44,214 bases of DNA, from the NCBI GenBank assembly GCA_025061835.1, contig JANXAC010000012.1, forward strand, positions 1-44,214, in the 5' to 3' direction. A program made the translations under genes and the position numbers. Below the pieces are notes generated by a model that saw only the letters and a program-made list of their open reading frames with translations, did not search any database and was not told the origin of the DNA. Below are positions 1-8,641 of this stretch, piece after piece. Every line of letters begins with the position of its first letter. Positions within the stretch are counted from its first letter, which is position 1. The stretch comes from Spirochaetota bacterium. Its GTDB lineage: Bacteria; Spirochaetota; Brevinematia; DTOW01.

Positions 1-95
1 CACTAAAAGCATTAACTATACCCAAATAACTCTCAAATTTTGGAATTTATTAGATGTAGTTCAATAAAGTCAAGACTCCTCTGAGAGTTTCACAC

Positions 96-112
96 TATCA
101 GGAAGACTGATA
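96..112. other. Small inverted repeat downstream of ftsL
   Basis: TATCAG (96-101), loop GAAGA, CTGATA (107-112) form a perfect 6-bp stem about 85 nt beyond the ftsL stop on the minus strand. A second weak stem (ACTC at 75-78 with GAGT at 85-88) lies beside it. There is no T-run, so I do not call a terminator. The rest of 1-196 shows no gene that I can support; the next minus-strand gene would lie outside the window. Confidence 0.3.
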
Positions 113-196
113 AACGAAGCATAGATTTACTTTCTCCGATTTTAGATTTTACCGAAAACAGCGAAAGACTATAAAAACACAAAAAACCTGCATTAA

Positions 197-457
197 TTAC
201 TCATCATCTATTACGATAACTCTATTCATTGATACTCTATACTTTGAAGGCTCCTTTCCTATTAGTCTTTCAAGAGTCGTTATTCTTTCAATCTCCCAGA
301 CTAGTTTATTATGTTCATTCTTAAGGTAGATAAGTTTCTTTTTAAGGTTCTCTTCCTCTTTACAGAGAGACTTGTAATATTCTCTCTGGACCACAGAAGC
401 CACCAAAAGCCCAAAAATCAGCAACAACATAATGCTAAAATAAAACCATTTATTCAT
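197..457 (-). CDS. ftsL: FtsL-like cell division protein
   Basis: Small bitopic membrane protein of about 86 residues in the usual position of FtsL, directly after rsmH. What is seen: a short cytoplasmic N-terminus (MNKW), one hydrophobic segment at about residues 3-22 (FYFSIMLLLIFGLLVASVV), then a charged stretch rich in E, K and L (about 26-58) typical of the FtsL/DivIC coiled coil. FtsL bridges FtsB and FtsQ in the divisome that activates septal peptidoglycan synthesis. I chose the ATG at 457 because AAGGTG lies 5 nt upstream; a GTG at 463 overlaps the rsmH stop and is part of that ribosome-binding site. Sequence conservation in FtsL is low, so the call rests on size, topology and gene order. 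No ftsI is visible before the window edge. Confidence 0.6.
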   Translation of the reverse strand: MNKWFYFSIMLLLIFGLLVASVVQREYYKSLCKEEENLKKKLIYLKNEHNKLVWEIERITTLERLIGKEPSKYRVSMNRVIVIDDE

Positions 458-459
458 AC

Positions 460-1359
460 TCACACCTTTTCATAAACCCTTAACTTAGCAGACCTTGACG
501 AAGGATTTGACCTAACCTCTTCCATCGTTGGAATTATCGGTTTCGCAGTAAGTATTCTAAACTCACCAGCATTTGATAGTTCCTTCATCTTGGTTTTAAC
601 TATCTTATCCTCCCCAGAATGAAAAGTTATTATACATAACCTACCACCACTCTTGATAAAGTTAGAAACTCTTGACAAAAATCTCTCAATAACCTCAAAC
701 TCCTCATTAACGAATATTCTCAAAGCCATAAATGTCTTGGTAGCAGGATGAATTTTGGTTTTATAATACCTTTTGATACCATTTTTTATCAAGTCGGCAA
801 GTTCTTTCGGCGTCTCTATTCTCTTCTTATCTCTGTATCTCACTATTATTTCTGCTATTTTTCTAGCCATCGGCTCCTGACCGTATCTGAATATGATCTC
901 CGAAAGTTCATCCTTTCTGAATTTATTTACAACCTCATACGCAGTAAACTTAACCTTGTCTGCTTTAGCATAAGTCATAGTTAGTGGATACTCGGAGTCA
1001 AAACTAAAACCCTTTCTCTTGTTAGCATAATGATACATTGAGACACCTAGATCTAAAAGAACTCCATCAAACTTATAAATCCCACTCTCAACTGCTATTC
1101 TATCTATATTTTCAAAACCATCGTTTATAAAATAGACATTCTTAAATTGACTAAGCCTACGTTTTGCTACTTCAAGTATATCTCTATCCTTATCAACACA
1201 GATCAAAATACCTTTACCATCAATTGCTTTCACTATCTCATAAGAATGACCCCCTTCACCACAAGTGCAATCAATATAACTCCCTGAAGGATCAGTGATA
1301 AGGTTTTCAAGGACCTCTCTAACCATTATAGGCCTGTGATAATACACCTGATCCTCCAT
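460..1359 (-). CDS. rsmH: 16S rRNA (cytosine1402-N4)-methyltransferase RsmH
   Basis: SAM-dependent methyltransferase (MraW family) that N4-methylates C1402 in the 16S decoding centre. Its 299 residues are close to the usual length. Visible family features: HRP at residues 8-10, the SAM-binding CTCGEGGHS at 31-39, LLDLGVS at 101-107, HPATKTFMALRI at 204-215, ITFHSGED at 244-251, and the C-terminal NPSSRSAKLR. The stretch after GFSF (about 117-120) reads PLTMTYA, where most homologues have PLDMRMD, and LGVS is followed by MYHYANKRK instead of the usual SSxQLD-type sequence. A strong ribosome-binding site (GAGGTGA) precedes the ATG. The gene follows dnaE with a 53-nt gap and overlaps or abuts ftsL, so the three may be cotranscribed. 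Confidence 0.95.
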   Translation of the reverse strand: MEDQVYYHRPIMVREVLENLITDPSGSYIDCTCGEGGHSYEIVKAIDGKGILICVDKDRDILEVAKRRLSQFKNVYFINDGFENIDRIAVESGIYKFDGVLLDLGVSMYHYANKRKGFSFDSEYPLTMTYAKADKVKFTAYEVVNKFRKDELSEIIFRYGQEPMARKIAEIIVRYRDKKRIETPKELADLIKNGIKRYYKTKIHPATKTFMALRIFVNEEFEVIERFLSRVSNFIKSGGRLCIITFHSGEDKIVKTKMKELSNAGEFRILTAKPIIPTMEEVRSNPSSRSAKLRVYEKV

Positions 1360-1412
1360 AATCTATCACCTCAAACTTTGATGATGGATGAAATAAGAAA
1401 TCGCTACACCTT

Positions 1413-4400
1413 TCAGAAATACCAGAAAGACTTTACACCAGGGATGTTCCTCAACTTGGATGTGATGTCGTAAGAAGGTTTAACAGAATAAATAGGGGAC
1501 AACCTATAGTATTCTATACTCCCATTTAAGATAACACCAATGTAAGGTAAGCATTTACCGTTATTACTCACTAGTATTTTCCTTAATTCATACAGATGAT
1601 CCTCTTGAATATCCTCCGAAACTACTATATGCAGTTCGGTTATCCTATCACTCTTGTAGCTAGATATATCAAACAATTTCAAAACTTTCGGGAATGTTTT
1701 GCCTAAAGTATTTCTAGATACTACACCTTTGAATATGAGTATTCTACCATCTGCTAGAATATTTTCATACTCTTTTGTTGCCTCAACAGAAAGGTAGAGT
1801 GTGGCTTTCTTACCGAAATAATCGGTAATTCTAACATTAGCTATTTTACCTTTTATAGTATCTCTTTTTTCAATTTCAGAAACCATTCCCATAACTGTGA
1901 ATGGACAACCCTCAGGTAGTATTTCAAGGTAGTCTATCTCAAAAGAGGCATAGTTTCTAATTTCCTTCCAATACTCTTTCATAGGATTGTATGAGAAGAA
2001 AACACCTATCGTTTCCTTCTCGTAAGACGCTAGAGTATCCTTTTCAATTTTTTGAACATCTTGTAAAAGTGAAGATATACTGTATCCACCATTGCTATTC
2101 TGAGGTGAAACGAATAGATTATTCTGTCCCATTTCTTTTTCTTTAGAAAGAGACGAAAAGAAGTTGATAACCTTGTCAAGTCCTGACAGCAATCTCATTC
2201 TATCTTTGTATAAGACATCCATAGCACCTGCCTTGATGAGAGGTTCATAAGAATTTCTTTTCATAAAAGAAATAGTTCTTTCAAAAAACTCTTCTATCGT
2301 TTTGTATTCACCATACTTTTCTCTATCACTTATTATCTCATCAGCAGAAGCCTCACCAAAACCCTTTATTCCCATAAAACCATATCTTATAGCGAAACCA
2401 TCTTTCGTCTTCTCTGGATAGAAGAGTTTTTTACTCTTGTTGACATCTGGTGGTAGAACCTTAATGCCCATTTTCATAGACTCCTCAACATAACTAACCA
2501 TCTTTTCAAACTTACCAATTTCAGAGTTAATCAATGCAGTCATATATTCAAGAGGATAATGCGCTTTAAGGTATGCAGTTTGATAAGTTATGATTGCATA
2601 AGCAGCGCTATGAGACTTATTAAAACCATACTCCGCAAACTTCTCTATCGTATCAAAAAGATCCCGCGCAAACTTCTCGTCATAACCATTCCTAACAGCA
2701 CCGCTTACAAAATCATTCTTCATTTGATCCATTATTTCTTTCTTTTTCTTCCCTATTGCCCTTCTTAGATTGTCTGCCTGCCCAAGTGTAAAACCACATA
2801 TCTTTTGCGCAATTTTCATTATCTGTTCTTGGTAGAGTATAACTCCGTATGTTTCCTTGAGTATATCTTCAAGGCTTGGATGCGGATATTCTACACTCTC
2901 TCTTCCATGCTTTCTATTTATATACTGTCTATCCATTCCTGAACCTAGAGGTCCCGGTCGGTATAACGCTAGTGCAGCGATTATATCCTCAATCACCGAA
3001 GGCTTCATATTTTTAAGCATCTCCTTCATTCCATCAGACTCAACCTGGAATACACCGGCAGTCTCCCCAGAAGAAAGCAAGTCATAGGTTTTCTTGTCAT
3101 CCAAAGGAATATTATCAATATCAATCTCTTTTCCTTCTATCTCCCTCACCAATTGTATAGTATCCTGTATAACTGAGAGGTTTGCAAGACCTAGTATATC
3201 CATCTTTAGAAAACCAAGCTCCTCAAGAAACTGCGCAGATACTTGAGTTGAAACTGTTCCCTCCCTCGGATCTCTATAAAGTGCTATATACTCGTCTATT
3301 GGAACTGAAGATATAACGATCCCGGAAGCATGAACTGATGCGTGTCTAACCATTCCTTCAAGTTTCTCGGCAGTGTTTATCCATTCCTTCTCCAAGTCGC
3401 TACCTTTTGTCATTATTTCTCTCACCTCAGAAACCAAACTCTTCGCTTCCTCTATGCTATCAACGTTAGATATTGATTTAGCGATCTCATCTACTCTATG
3501 TAGTGGTATCCCTAAAACTCTACCGACATCCCTTATTACCGCCTTTGCCTGTAATGTTCCAAATGTTATGATGTTTGCAGTGTTCTCCTTACCATACTTA
3601 TTGGATAGATACTCAATAACTCTATCTCTATCTCTATCAGCAACATCAACATCAATATCAGGCATAGTCACTCTTTCAGGGTTTAGAAATCGCTCAAAAA
3701 GCAAGTTATACCTTATCGGGTCTATGTTTGTAATTCCTGTTGCGTAAGTAATAAGTGCTCCCGCTGCAGAACCTCTACCAGGACCTACCGGTATGTTACT
3801 ACTTTTAGCCCAGTTAACAAAATCTTGAACCACCAAAAAGTAGTTGCTAAACCCCATATTCTTCACAACCTCTAACTCATAATTTGCCCTCTCTACATAC
3901 TCTTCTGGAATTTTTCCGTTGAACTTTCTGTTCAAGTTTTCAAATACAATCTCTCTTAATTTCTCATCAGCATCAACCCCATCCATATACTTTGGCATAA
4001 GTTCCTTGTTATTAAATGGTATATCAAGATTACACTTCTCAGATATCTCAACAGTATTTATTAAAGATTCTGGTAATTCGTCAAAATCCTTCCATACCTC
4101 ATCTGGAGACTTGAAGTAGAAACTATCATTTGAAAATTTAAGTCTATCAGTGTCTGATTTTTTGTTTCCTGTCTGGATACATAGAAGTGTATCATGAGAT
4201 TCGGCATCCTCTTTTGAAAGATAATGAGAGTCACAGGTTGCTACAAGTTTTAACCCCATCTCTTTTGAAAGTTTCACGAGAGCAGGGTTTAGTTGTTTTT
4301 CTTCTTCAAGGTCGTGCTTTTGTATCTCAATGTAGAAATTATCCTTCCCAAAAACTGAAACATACCAATCAGCAACTTCCATAGCCCTTTTATAGTTACC

Positions 4401-4865
4401 TTTGAGTATCAGTTGAGGGATTTCACCCGCTATACAACCACTCAACACTATAATTCCATCCTTGTGTTTCTCAAGTAGCTTCTTGTCTACCCTAGGTTTA
4501 TAGTAGAAACCATCAAGGTAGGACCTTGTAACCAGTTTCACCAAGTTTTTGTATCCTACTATATCCTTCGCTAAAAGAAGAAGATGTGAATATTGCTTAT
4601 CAAAAACATCAGGAGTAGTTCTAACCATTTTCTCCTTAATTGTCATATCCTCGCATAAATAAGCCTCAACGCCGATTATTGGTTTAATACCCAGATCCTT
4701 ACACGTCTTGTAAAAATGGATACTACCAAAGAGATTTCCATGGTCCGTTATAGCAACACTCTTCATTCCATAATCTCTCGCTCTTGAAACTAAATCCTCA
4801 ATCCTAGACGCTCCATCAAGAAGACTATACTCCGTATGAGTATGTAAATGAACAAAATCTCTCAT
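1413..4865 (-). CDS. dnaE: DNA polymerase III alpha subunit (DnaE)
   Basis: Catalytic subunit of the replicative DNA polymerase (C-family), about 1,150 residues. Domains in order: PHP domain beginning HLHTHTEYSLLDGAS (residues 6-20); palm with GPGRGSAAG at about 356-364; the catalytic PDIDVDV at about 400-406 (two Asp ligands); the third acidic site in KMDILGL near 552; fingers with RRAIGKKK; the FNKSHSAAYA region; and a C-terminal OB-fold-like segment (FTVMGMVSEIEKRDTIKGK). No 3'-5' exonuclease insertion of the PolC type is seen. The open frame extends ten codons upstream to a GTG at 4895, but family alignments start just before HLHTH, so the ATG at 4865 is preferred. Neither start has a convincing Shine-Dalgarno sequence. 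It is the first gene of a minus-strand run with rsmH and ftsL. Confidence 0.96.
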   Translation of the reverse strand: MRDFVHLHTHTEYSLLDGASRIEDLVSRARDYGMKSVAITDHGNLFGSIHFYKTCKDLGIKPIIGVEAYLCEDMTIKEKMVRTTPDVFDKQYSHLLLLAKDIVGYKNLVKLVTRSYLDGFYYKPRVDKKLLEKHKDGIIVLSGCIAGEIPQLILKGNYKRAMEVADWYVSVFGKDNFYIEIQKHDLEEEKQLNPALVKLSKEMGLKLVATCDSHYLSKEDAESHDTLLCIQTGNKKSDTDRLKFSNDSFYFKSPDEVWKDFDELPESLINTVEISEKCNLDIPFNNKELMPKYMDGVDADEKLREIVFENLNRKFNGKIPEEYVERANYELEVVKNMGFSNYFLVVQDFVNWAKSSNIPVGPGRGSAAGALITYATGITNIDPIRYNLLFERFLNPERVTMPDIDVDVADRDRDRVIEYLSNKYGKENTANIITFGTLQAKAVIRDVGRVLGIPLHRVDEIAKSISNVDSIEEAKSLVSEVREIMTKGSDLEKEWINTAEKLEGMVRHASVHASGIVISSVPIDEYIALYRDPREGTVSTQVSAQFLEELGFLKMDILGLANLSVIQDTIQLVREIEGKEIDIDNIPLDDKKTYDLLSSGETAGVFQVESDGMKEMLKNMKPSVIEDIIAALALYRPGPLGSGMDRQYINRKHGRESVEYPHPSLEDILKETYGVILYQEQIMKIAQKICGFTLGQADNLRRAIGKKKKEIMDQMKNDFVSGAVRNGYDEKFARDLFDTIEKFAEYGFNKSHSAAYAIITYQTAYLKAHYPLEYMTALINSEIGKFEKMVSYVEESMKMGIKVLPPDVNKSKKLFYPEKTKDGFAIRYGFMGIKGFGEASADEIISDREKYGEYKTIEEFFERTISFMKRNSYEPLIKAGAMDVLYKDRMRLLSGLDKVINFFSSLSKEKEMGQNNLFVSPQNSNGGYSISSLLQDVQKIEKDTLASYEKETIGVFFSYNPMKEYWKEIRNYASFEIDYLEILPEGCPFTVMGMVSEIEKRDTIKGKIANVRITDYFGKKATLYLSVEATKEYENILADGRILIFKGVVSRNTLGKTFPKVLKLFDISSYKSDRITELHIVVSEDIQEDHLYELRKILVSNNGKCLPYIGVILNGSIEYYRLSPIYSVKPSYDITSKLRNIPGVKSFWYF

Positions 4866-5009
4866 ACTATCTTGAATTTTAAAAAACTCCCGCACTAAAA
4901 ATAAATATCGTTAGGATGGAAATTAATAGAGATGACCTGATGACAAAAATTTGAAAAATGAAAAAACTAGTATTAAATTATTAGTAGAGACTTAGTAATT
5001 AAGATACAC

Positions 5010-5040
5010 CCCCAATCACAGTCCCCAGTCACACTGGGGG
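5010..5040. terminator. GC-rich hairpin between FlhB-like gene and dnaE
   Basis: CCCCAGT (5023-5029), loop CAC, ACTGGGG (5033-5039): a perfect 7-bp G/C-rich stem in otherwise AT-rich DNA. On the minus strand it begins a few nt after the stop of the FlhB-like gene, so a terminator for that operon is the simplest reading. The T-rich tail (GCTTTCTTTAT) is on the plus-strand side, however. The left part (CCCCCAATCACAGT) nearly repeats CCCCAGTCACACT, giving an imperfect 13-nt tandem repeat. Confidence 0.5.
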
Positions 5041-5046
5041 CTTTCT

Positions 5047-5301
5047 TTATCTCTTACTATCCTTTACCAACTTATACACATAAGCGATAATCTCCGCTAT
5101 TGCAGAGTAAAGTTCAGGTGGTATCTCCGAACGGAGTTTTAACGATATAAGAGGATCAACAACTTCAGACTTGACAATGGGAATGTTATGTTCTTCTGCA
5201 ATCTCAATTATTTTCTGTGCTAGCAATCCAACACCCTTTGAGACAATTTGTGGTGCGTTCATCTCAGAAGGCTCATACTTCAACGCTACTGCTTTTTTCA
5301 T
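5047..5301 (-). CDS. FlhB C-terminal-domain protein (FlhB2-like)
   Basis: Protein of about 84 residues consisting only of the cytoplasmic C-terminal domain of the flagellar/type III export-gate protein FlhB: KAVALKYEPSEMNAPQIV, then the helix-strand pattern GVGLLAQKIIEIAEEHNIPIV, and LRSEIPPELYSAIAEIIAYVYKL. The membrane domain and the N-P-T-H autocleavage loop are absent. Free-standing versions of this domain, often beside a FliK-like gene, occur in many flagellated bacteria and may substitute for the cleaved FlhB tail in the substrate-specificity switch (family knowledge). The ATG at 5301 has GGAGG 5 nt upstream; another ATG at 5313 also has an AGGAG upstream. It overlaps the 3' end of the upstream gene, indicating translational coupling. 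Confidence 0.8.
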   Translation of the reverse strand: MKKAVALKYEPSEMNAPQIVSKGVGLLAQKIIEIAEEHNIPIVKSEVVDPLISLKLRSEIPPELYSAIAEIIAYVYKLVKDSKR

Positions 5302-6046
5302 CACTTCCTCCATAAATATTCACTCCTATATTAATCGGCCTAAAACCTATATCCTCAAGTTTTGACCTAAGCTGAGTAACATCAATTGATGAAACATTTA
5401 CTTCACCAAATAAGTTTATTGAAACAGAATAACCAACTCTAACCCTCTCAAAAACCACTAAAACATCAACACTATCTAAACTTGCAGACAAAACAAGCTT
5501 CCTTATCCCCTCATCTTCAAACTCAAAATACGCAAACCATCTACTACCACTTTCATCCAGATCATCAAACACTCTGACAAAGCGCTTCTCATCCAAGAAG
5601 ATGGAATTGAAGAAAAATTCAAATTCTTCTCTATCAAACTTCTTCATTACCTCACCATACACAACATCAACCAAAAACAGATGCTTTTTTGCATCAATAC
5701 CTTTGGATTTTAAAACCAAAGCTGAAAGAAGTAGTGGTAATTCAAAATTCTTAAGCAAATCATACTTCCACCTGTCAATCGGAATATCAAGTGACATAAG
5801 TATCTTGGTAATAAGATAATTCTTGAGATTCCTAGGAATGTCAATACTTGATAGTATCCTAGTTATATCCTTCGCAACTAGACTATCTTTTACTCTCACT
5901 ATTAACTTATCACCTTCCTTTAAAACCTCACCAAGGAAAACATTGGAAGGAATGCTACCCTCAACTTTTGCTTTAATCTTATTACCATCAATGCTAATCC
6001 AAGCGAAATTGCCTAACACACTCAAAACTTTTACAATCTTATCCAT
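5273..6046 (-). CDS. Hypothetical protein in FliK position
   Basis: Protein of about 257 residues without a signal peptide or membrane segment. The middle is predicted mostly helical and leucine-rich; the last ~90 residues are strand-rich with a pattern of hydrophobic strands (WFAYFEFEDEGIRKLVLSAS, VDVLVVFERVRVGYSVSINLFG) reminiscent of the FliK C-terminal domain, which measures hook length and switches export specificity through FlhB. It overlaps the FlhB-like gene by 29 nt, the expected partner. I do not recognise a diagnostic motif, so the function is inferred from context. The open frame runs back to 6148, but a TTGATT-N17-TAGAAT promoter lies in that extension, so the ATG at 6046 (MDKIVKV) is preferred. 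Confidence 0.5.
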   Translation of the reverse strand: MDKIVKVLSVLGNFAWISIDGNKIKAKVEGSIPSNVFLGEVLKEGDKLIVRVKDSLVAKDITRILSSIDIPRNLKNYLITKILMSLDIPIDRWKYDLLKNFELPLLLSALVLKSKGIDAKKHLFLVDVVYGEVMKKFDREEFEFFFNSIFLDEKRFVRVFDDLDESGSRWFAYFEFEDEGIRKLVLSASLDSVDVLVVFERVRVGYSVSINLFGEVNVSSIDVTQLRSKLEDIGFRPINIGVNIYGGSDEKSSSVEV

Positions 6047-6056
6047 ACATTTATAA

Positions 6057-6085
6057 ATTCTATAGACCAAAAACAAACTAATCAA
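6057..6085 (-). promoter_or_regulatory. Promoter of the FliK-like/FlhB-like operon
   Basis: On the minus strand, TTGATT (6085-6080), a 17-nt spacer and TAGAAT (6062-6057), with the -10 ending 10 nt before the ATG at 6046. Predicted transcript leader: about 3-4 nt. There is no Shine-Dalgarno sequence between the -10 and the ATG. Confidence 0.55.
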
Positions 6086-6161
6086 ATCTAAATACAACCA
6101 GATAGTAAAATTGAAGAACCTACAAAACTTCCTAACCCCAAAAATCAAAAAATACTCTATT

Positions 6162-7331
6162 TTATACTGGTCTTGGATTAGGATGGTATCCGTAGATCAT
6201 ATTTATTAGTCTCTCAAGTCCCACAAGGATATTCTCTAGCCTGTTTGTTAGTGATATTCTGACAAACTTATTAGTCATATTCTGACCAAAATCTATACCT
6301 GGTGTTATTGCTACAGAGTATTCTTCCAGAAATCTTTTGGAAAATTCGTATGAGTCATTTGTGTATTTTGACATATCAAGGTAGATATAGAATGCACCTT
6401 CTACCTCATAGCCTATTGAGAAACCGAACCTCTCAAGGTATTGTTTCGCTGAAATAAACCTTTGGTGATATGTACTAGTGTATTCGTCAAGAATATCTAT
6501 ACATTCACTAATACATATACTAGCAAGAACTTGTGAAGGCGTTGGAGTTGATATAACGATGTTTTGAAGTAGTTTTTGCATGTTTGGTATATACCTGTCT
6601 GGAAGCACTAACCACCCCACTCTCCATCCAGGCATACTAAAGTATTTTGAGAAACCATTTGAGATTATCAAGTTTCCATCACGAGTGAAATACCTAGCAA
6701 CGCTACTCTCACTTTTTGGTTTTGTGAATACTATACCCTGATATATCTCATCAACAATTATTGGTAATCCTGTCTCTAGAAGCACTTCTAGAATATCATC
6801 TTTTAGCAATGTTCCAGTAGGATTTGAAGGAGAGGATGTTATAAGCCCTTTGGTTCTAGAGTTTATAACCTTCTTTAAATCACTTATATCTGGATTAAAA
6901 TTATTCTCTTTGAAAACATTTACTCTCACTACCTCCCCACCCGAGTGTAATATGAAGTTTGGATAACACGGATACGATGGGTCAAAAACTATAAACTCGC
7001 CACCACCGTCAAGAAGGAGTGATACCATAAGATACATCCCCGTGGAACTACTTGGAGTTATAACAATATTAGAAGGCGGTATCTCAACTTTATACTCTCT
7101 GAAATAGTAATTTGAAATACTCTCCCTAAGTTGTTGAATTCCTAGACTTGGTGTGTATCCCATCTTGTACTTTGATAAGTATTCAGGCAACTTCTCTAGT
7201 GCTTTTTGAGGTGTTGGAAGGTCAGGTTCTCCTATCTCCAGGTGTATAATATCAACACCATACCTCTCCATCTCAAGTGCTTTCTCTAATATATCCATTA
7301 CTATAAATGACTTTACCTTGTCAATGTTCAT
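6162..7331 (-). CDS. Class I/II pyridoxal-phosphate aminotransferase
   Basis: Fold-type I PLP enzyme of 389 residues, of the AspC/AlaT-like subgroup that transfers amino groups between amino acids and 2-oxo acids. Seen: the substrate-side GEPDLPTP near the N-terminus, the phosphate-binding ITPSSSTGMYL region, SSPSNPTG (a common motif with the PLP-contacting Asn), DEIY, and SNGFSKYFSMPGWRVGW, whose Lys (near residue 226) should form the Schiff base. The C-terminal Arg that binds the carboxylate is in FVRISLTNR. The substrate cannot be read from sequence. An upstream extension to 7394 exists, but a promoter sits inside it, so the start is taken at 7331. It runs as a single gene, about 115 nt upstream of the FliK-like gene on the same strand. 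Confidence 0.85.
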   Translation of the reverse strand: MNIDKVKSFIVMDILEKALEMERYGVDIIHLEIGEPDLPTPQKALEKLPEYLSKYKMGYTPSLGIQQLRESISNYYFREYKVEIPPSNIVITPSSSTGMYLMVSLLLDGGGEFIVFDPSYPCYPNFILHSGGEVVRVNVFKENNFNPDISDLKKVINSRTKGLITSSPSNPTGTLLKDDILEVLLETGLPIIVDEIYQGIVFTKPKSESSVARYFTRDGNLIISNGFSKYFSMPGWRVGWLVLPDRYIPNMQKLLQNIVISTPTPSQVLASICISECIDILDEYTSTYHQRFISAKQYLERFGFSIGYEVEGAFYIYLDMSKYTNDSYEFSKRFLEEYSVAITPGIDFGQNMTNKFVRISLTNRLENILVGLERLINMIYGYHPNPRPV

Positions 7332-7341
7332 AACAACAAAA

Positions 7342-7371
7342 ATTGTATTTTTGTTTAAGGAATATTTGCAA
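7342..7371 (-). promoter_or_regulatory. Promoter of aminotransferase gene
   Basis: TTGCAA (7371-7366), an 18-nt spacer and TACAAT (7347-7342) on the minus strand, ending 10 nt before the ATG at 7331. The predicted leader is about 3-4 nt, with no ribosome-binding site. Confidence 0.5.
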
Positions 7372-7471
7372 TCATAGATGAAAGTATCCTTCAAAATTCC
7401 GCTTAATAAACTGAAAATTTTCTAGACCTTACCACAAACCCTACTTCGCTTTAAATTCCCCTAAAAATTAA

Positions 7472-7501
7472 TTGGATTAACCTGAAGCAAGTTTTTATAA
7501 T
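7472..7501 (+). promoter_or_regulatory. Promoter of thiH, apparently leaderless
   Basis: TTGGAT (7472-7477), an 18-nt spacer and a perfect TATAAT (7496-7501). Only six bases (TTAATT) separate the -10 from the thiH ATG at 7508. Transcription normally starts about 7 nt after the -10, which puts +1 at or next to the A of the ATG. No Shine-Dalgarno sequence is possible. Confidence 0.65.
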
Positions 7502-7507
7502 TTAATT

Positions 7508-8641
7508 ATGATTGTTTTAGAGAAGAAGTCATTCAAAGATGTTCTTGATAGATATTACGATTGGGACTTTGACACTCTATTTGATAATGTAACTTATGAC
7601 GATGTAGAGAGAGCATTGTCAAAAGAATATCTCAATGACCACGACCTAATATCCCTTATATCACCAAAAGCACAAAAATACATAGAGTATCTCGCTAGGA
7701 AGTCATTCAGAATAACTAGGCAATTCTTTGGAAATGTGATGTTTATATACGCCCCCTTATATGTTTCAGACCATTGCGTAAATGCTTGTCTATACTGTGG
7801 CTTCAGTGTGTTTGAAAAGTTTAAAAGGAAGACACTTAATCTTGATGAAGTTAGGAAGGAAGCGGAAATATTGAGAAGTAAAGGAATAAGACATGTATTA
7901 CTACTCACAGGTGAGTCAAAGTTTGTAGGAATAGATTACATAACAAGTGTTGTTAAGATACTGAAGGAATACTTTGATGAAGTCTCAATAGAGATATACC
8001 CTATGGATGAAGATGACTACAGGAAGGTCATAGAAAGCGGAGCAGAAGGCTTAACAGTATATCAAGAGACATACGATAAGGATATCTATGACAAACTACA
8101 TGTCTTTGGACCGAAGAAGAACTATCTGTATAGACTAGAGACACCAGACAGAGGTGGAAGAGCAGGATTTAGAGAGATAAACATAGGAGCACTTCTTGGG
8201 CTTGCACCTGTGAGAAAGGAGATATTCCTGACGCTCAAGCATGCAGAGTATCTTTTTGAAACATACCCTGATGTAGAGATTGGTATCTCATTCCCTAGAA
8301 TGAGACCTATTCACAACAGTAGTAGCTTCAAGTTTGATATATACGAAGTTAGTGATACCGACATGGTTCAATTCATATCAGTTGCTAGAATATTCTTAAA
8401 CAGGATTGCGATAAACATATCAACTAGAGAATCCAGTGAATTCAGAGACAATATAGCGCTTCTAGGACCTACTAGAATGTCAGCAGAATCCTCAACCGCC
8501 GTCGGTGGATACTCACAAAACATCAAATCATCGCAGTTTGATGTATCTGATGAAAGAACAATAGAAGAGTTTGTAAAAATGCTTGAAAGTAAAGGACTGT
8601 GCCCTACTTTTGTCAATTGGATAAGAGAGTTTAATGGATAA
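7508..8641 (+). CDS. thiH: 2-iminoacetate synthase ThiH (radical SAM)
   Basis: Radical SAM tyrosine lyase that cleaves tyrosine to dehydroglycine (2-iminoacetate) and p-cresol; dehydroglycine supplies the C2-N3 unit of the thiamine thiazole ring. The 377 residues match the length of classical ThiH. The iron-sulfur motif CxxxCxxC is C90, C94, C97 in DHCVNACLYCGF. Family-like segments include the N-terminal FGNVMFIYAPLYVSDHC, VYQETYD, the DRGGRAGFREINIGALLGL region and the C-terminal SSxxxVGGY-type stretch (SAESSTAVGGYS). HydG, the hydrogenase maturase, is related but longer, and its extra C-terminal cysteine motif is absent. No thiG, thiS or thiF lies nearby. The stop overlaps the start of the HD-GYP gene by 8 nt. 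Confidence 0.9.
   Translation: MIVLEKKSFKDVLDRYYDWDFDTLFDNVTYDDVERALSKEYLNDHDLISLISPKAQKYIEYLARKSFRITRQFFGNVMFIYAPLYVSDHCVNACLYCGFSVFEKFKRKTLNLDEVRKEAEILRSKGIRHVLLLTGESKFVGIDYITSVVKILKEYFDEVSIEIYPMDEDDYRKVIESGAEGLTVYQETYDKDIYDKLHVFGPKKNYLYRLETPDRGGRAGFREINIGALLGLAPVRKEIFLTLKHAEYLFETYPDVEIGISFPRMRPIHNSSSFKFDIYEVSDTDMVQFISVARIFLNRIAINISTRESSEFRDNIALLGPTRMSAESSTAVGGYSQNIKSSQFDVSDERTIEEFVKMLESKGLCPTFVNWIREFNG

Noticed and set aside
7332-7394. N-terminal extension of the aminotransferase
   Set aside because: It contains the promoter TTGCAA-N18-TACAAT and does not match family starts.
7508-8641. HydG (hydrogenase H-cluster maturase) as alternative to ThiH
   Set aside because: Length of 377 and lack of the second C-terminal cysteine cluster favour ThiH.
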